A DNA stretch of 7,929 nucleotides, taken from positions 1 through 7,929 of the forward strand of contig CAXTTV010000214.1 in assembly GCA_964247295.1 (NCBI GenBank), in the 5' to 3' direction. Within the stretch, counting starts at the first letter, position 1; each line of letters opens with the position of its first letter. A model generated the notes under the pieces. The model searched no databases. It saw only the letters and a program-made list of their open reading frames with translations, and was not told where the DNA came from. The translations under genes were made by a program, and so were the position numbers. Source of the stretch: CAXTTV01 sp964247295. GTDB taxonomy: Bacteria; Chloroflexota; Ktedonobacteria; Ktedonobacterales; Ktedonobacteraceae. Shown piece by piece: positions 5,520 to 7,929 of the stretch.

Positions 5520-6689
5520 ATGCGCGCACTCTGCTGGAATGGCATAAATGATCTACGCGTGGAGACGGTCCCCGATCCTAAAATTGTGAATCCCCATGAT
5601 GTGATCCTGCGGGTAACGATGTCTACTACCTGCGGCTCCGATCTCCACTTCATTGATGGCTACCTCCCTTCAATGCGTGAGGGAGATATCATTGGTCATG
5701 AGTTTATGGGTGAGGTTGTGGAGGTTGGTCCCGAGGTTCGAAAAATTAAAAAGGGCGATCGCGTTGTTGTTCCATCGTTCATTTCTTGCGGCTCTTGTTG
5801 GTTTTGCCAACACGAACTTTATTCCCTCTGCGATAATACAAATCCAAATGCGGAGCTTCAAGAACCTTTGCTTGGCTACCCCACGGCTGGTATCTATGGC
5901 TACACCCATGCCTTCGGTGGCTATGCCGGCTCCCACGCTCAGTATGTCCGGGTCCCTCATGCCGATGTTGATTGCTTTCTGGTGCCTGACGGCGTTCGCG
6001 ATGAACAGGCCCTGTTCCTCTCCGATGCTGTCCCTACTGGCTTTATGGGAGCCGATTTCTGCGATATCCATCCCGGCGATACAATCGCGGTCTGGGGCTG
6101 CGGCGGCGTGGGCCTGATGGCGATCCAGAGCGCTTACCTTCTAGGCGCTGAACGCGTGATCGCTATCGATCGCTTTCCCGAACGCCTCCAGATGGCAAAG
6201 GAGAAGGCCCATGCTGAGATCATTAACTACTCTGAGGTCGAGAGTGTGGTCGATACTCTTAAAGAGATGACTGGCGGTCGCGGTCCCGATGCCTGTATCG
6301 ATGCGGTCGGTATGGAGGCCCATGGAACCGGTCTCGGCTACGCTTACGATCGCGCTAAACAGCTTTTGCGCCTCCAAACGGATCGTGGCGAGTCTCTTCG
6401 TCAGGCAATTCTGGCCTGCCGCAAGGGTGGAACACTCTCGATTCTTGGCGTTTACGGCCTGATGGATAAATTTCCTGTCGGCGTGATTATAAATAAGGGA
6501 CTGACTGTCCGTACTGCCCAACAACATGGGCAAAGATACGTTCCACGCCTACTGGACTATGTTATTACAGGCAGACTCGATCCTTCCTACCTGATAACAC
6601 ATCGTATGCCGCTTGAGGAGTCCCCTCAGGGATATAAGATCTTTAAGCACAAACAGGATGGCTGCGTTCGAGCGGTCTTTATACCCTAA
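5520..6689 (+). CDS. Zinc-dependent alcohol dehydrogenase, formaldehyde-dehydrogenase-like (MDR)
   Basis: 389 aa from the ATG at 5520, supported by AAGGAG (5505-5510) 9 bases upstream. The frame is open further upstream, but that is overlap with the preceding gene. Catalytic zinc ligands are Cys38 (TTCGSDLH), His60-Glu61 (IIGHEFMG) and Asp169 (LSDAVPTG), as in glutathione-independent formaldehyde dehydrogenases. Structural zinc ligands are Cys90, Cys93, Cys96 and Cys104. The Rossmann motif is GCGGVG (193-198), and an acidic Asp217 at the end of the next strand (AIDRFPERL) favours NAD+. The insertion GIYGYTHAFGGYAGSHAQYVRVP (124-146) and the long segment about 266-300 are typical of this subgroup. 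Predicted to oxidise small alcohols or aldehydes in the cytosol; the true substrate is open. Cotranscribed with the SRPBCC gene and ended by the hairpin at 6738-6778. Confidence 0.92.
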   Translation: MRALCWNGINDLRVETVPDPKIVNPHDVILRVTMSTTCGSDLHFIDGYLPSMREGDIIGHEFMGEVVEVGPEVRKIKKGDRVVVPSFISCGSCWFCQHELYSLCDNTNPNAELQEPLLGYPTAGIYGYTHAFGGYAGSHAQYVRVPHADVDCFLVPDGVRDEQALFLSDAVPTGFMGADFCDIHPGDTIAVWGCGGVGLMAIQSAYLLGAERVIAIDRFPERLQMAKEKAHAEIINYSEVESVVDTLKEMTGGRGPDACIDAVGMEAHGTGLGYAYDRAKQLLRLQTDRGESLRQAILACRKGGTLSILGVYGLMDKFPVGVIINKGLTVRTAQQHGQRYVPRLLDYVITGRLDPSYLITHRMPLEESPQGYKIFKHKQDGCVRAVFIP

Positions 6690-6737
6690 AATTCCAGGAA
6701 GCACGACAGGTATAAGGAATAAGTCCATAACCTCAAA

Positions 6738-6778
6738 GAAGGGCCTTCCAGACTGATCTTCCACTCCTGGAAGGCTTC
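6738..6778. terminator. Bidirectional terminator between the ADH and MDR genes
   Basis: GCCTTCCAG (6743-6751) pairs perfectly with CTGGAAGGC (6767-6775) over a 15-base loop. The stem can extend by two G-U pairs. It lies in the 91-bp gap between two convergent stop codons, 48 bases after the ADH stop and directly after the MDR stop. The minus-strand reading is followed by CTTCTTT, and the forward reading by TTCTC. The U-tracts are modest, but position and stem strength support shared use. Confidence 0.65.
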
Positions 6779-6780
6779 TC

Positions 6781-7746
6781 CTATACGCTCAAGTTTTCGT
6801 CCACAACAAGCACAAGCTTCCCTCTCGCTCGTGCCGTCTCACTATATTTATGAGCTGCAATTGCATCTGTTAGCGGATACTGTTTATCAATGATTGGCCG
6901 GATCTGACCTGATGTAATCCATGTGCTAATTGTTTCTAGATCTTTCCCCGAGGGTTGCACTAGCAATGACTCTACTCGATGACCCTTTAGACCAAAAAGC
7001 AGTCTGGTCACGGGATTCTTTAAGGCTGGATTCACTGATACCAGAACACCTTGCGGGCGCAAGATCTTTTCCCATTGCCAGAAAGGATGATTATTTCTTG
7101 TATCGAAAATCACATCATAGCGTGCCTGACCACCAGGGATGGCCTCGCGTGTATAATTTCGAACGCTATCCGCGCCTGCACTCCTGACTAGATTAGCATT
7201 CCGCTCACTACTTACTGCCATCACTCTCGCTCCCAAAATCTTTGCGATCTGGATCGCGAAAAGCCCAACGCCCCCCGACGCACCATTAATCAGCACTTCA
7301 AATCCTACTTGCACCTTCGCTCTGTCTCGTAAAGCTTGCAGGGCCGTCAAGGCCGCTAAGGGAATACTGGCGGCATCTATAAGCGATATAGTAGATGGTA
7401 TAGCAGCTAGCAGATCCTCATCTACAGGTGCGTACTCCGCATACCCTCCTCCATTCGCTAAAGGCAACATGGCATAGACAGGCTCGCCAATCTGAAAACG
7501 CGTCACTGCTGATCCTACTTCTTCGACGATACCAGCGACATCCGCTCCAGGAATAAAGGGCATCGAGGCCCGGATCACAAGTCGAAAGCGTCCATTCCGT
7601 ATCTGCCAGTCCGCAGGATTTACTCCCGCAGCTCCAACCCGAATCAGAACGCTGCTTGGCGCAATGATCGGTTTTGGAAGCTCTAATAGCTCAAGCACCT
7701 CAGCCGAACCATAGCGCTGAAATCCAATAGCTTTCATACTATCCAT
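6781..7746 (-). CDS. NADPH:quinone-reductase-like MDR oxidoreductase (zinc-free)
   Basis: 321 aa from the ATG at 7746, which has GGGAG (7758-7754) 7 bases upstream. The alternatives at 7815 (no ribosome binding site, non-family N-terminus) and 7737 are less likely. Medium-chain dehydrogenase/reductase of the quinone oxidoreductase type: MKAIGFQRYGSAEVLEL (4-20), AAGVNPADWQIRNG (39-52), PFIPGADVAGIVEEVGSAV (63-81), and GGGYAEYA (99-106). The nucleotide-binding GASGGVG (155-161) is within VLINGASGGVGLFAIQIAK, and ARGKLVLVV is at the C-terminus. It has no cysteine cluster or zinc ligands, unlike the convergent ADH. Expected to be cytosolic and to reduce quinones or activated alkenes with NADPH; the substrate is unknown. 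It is transcribed alone, towards the terminator at 6738-6778. The segment 215-265 (NHPFWQWEKILRPQG, LLFGLKGHRVES) is normal for this subgroup. Confidence 0.9.
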   Translation of the reverse strand: MDSMKAIGFQRYGSAEVLELLELPKPIIAPSSVLIRVGAAGVNPADWQIRNGRFRLVIRASMPFIPGADVAGIVEEVGSAVTRFQIGEPVYAMLPLANGGGYAEYAPVDEDLLAAIPSTISLIDAASIPLAALTALQALRDRAKVQVGFEVLINGASGGVGLFAIQIAKILGARVMAVSSERNANLVRSAGADSVRNYTREAIPGGQARYDVIFDTRNNHPFWQWEKILRPQGVLVSVNPALKNPVTRLLFGLKGHRVESLLVQPSGKDLETISTWITSGQIRPIIDKQYPLTDAIAAHKYSETARARGKLVLVVDENLSV

Positions 7747-7929
7747 AAAACTACTCCCTCTCTTAAAAAGAATATTACTTACCAGACTGTACAATGCCGC
7801 AAAAGTTTCGCCCAACCTGGTAATCCTATACTGCTATGCCTTTTTGAATTACTGCGAGAATCTGATAGGTCTTTGATAATGTTCTGTTATGGTCTTCTTT
7901 CTCAGACTCGTTTATTCTAGTATAGGTAC

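Noticed and set aside
7747..7929. Additional gene, tRNA or clear promoter in the last 183 bases
   Set aside because: No ORF with family resemblance, no cloverleaf and no consensus promoter pair; only AT-rich candidate -10 boxes with poor spacing upstream of the MDR gene.
1..7929. CRISPR array, phage module, defence operon or toxin partner for the immunity protein
   Set aside because: No regularly spaced repeats, nuclease, integrase or toxin domains were seen on either strand.

Overview
The window looks like an accessory or loosely organised stretch of a bacterial chromosome. Base composition is mid-range and uneven. The gene families seen are a cyclic-nucleotide-domain/thioredoxin-reductase-like fusion, an Imm5-type putative immunity protein, GrpB, SurE, a membrane-anchor/SRPBCC fusion beside a formaldehyde-dehydrogenase-like alcohol dehydrogenase, and a zinc-free quinone-oxidoreductase-like MDR. 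This mix fits large, mobile-element-rich soil genomes such as Ktedonobacteria (Chloroflexota). That placement is inferred from family knowledge and not proven by any marker gene here.

Layout. Positions 1-210 are AT-rich non-coding DNA with an inverted repeat and a 14-bp direct repeat. A forward gene (211-1884) encodes a cNMP-domain/glutaredoxin-fold/FAD-NAD(P) oxidoreductase. It is interrupted by an in-frame amber codon at 322-324, so only 376-1884 is an uninterrupted ORF with a start codon. Convergent to it on the minus strand lie, in transcription order, GrpB (4302-3691), SurE (3616-2801), an Imm5-like immunity protein (2687-2169) and a decayed C-terminal piece of a ferredoxin-reductase-type flavoprotein (about 2182-1899). 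The last has lost its N-terminal part and carries a one-base frameshift. The immunity gene is visibly GC-richer than its neighbours.

The 502-bp gap between the divergent GrpB and SRPBCC genes contains a 132-bp MITE-like insertion (4367-4498). It has 12-bp terminal inverted repeats (10/12 identical) and is flanked by a 9-bp near-perfect target duplication. To its right, a forward two-gene operon encodes a DUF2892-like/SRPBCC protein (GTG start, 4805-5506) and a zinc-dependent, NAD-type alcohol/formaldehyde dehydrogenase (5520-6689). A hairpin at 6738-6778 separates this operon from a convergent minus-strand NADPH:quinone-reductase-like MDR protein (7746-6781). The last 183 bases are its upstream region.

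Functional reading: three NAD(P)- or flavin-dependent oxidoreductases plus one oxidoreductase relic suggest a redox/detoxification neighbourhood, but only the SRPBCC-ADH pair looks like a true operon with linked function. Signs of decay and transfer (amber codon, frameshifted relic, orphan immunity gene, MITE) are the more distinctive property. I did not find a convincing new multi-gene system. The best leads are the amber-plus-hairpin arrangement at 322-349 and the MITE.
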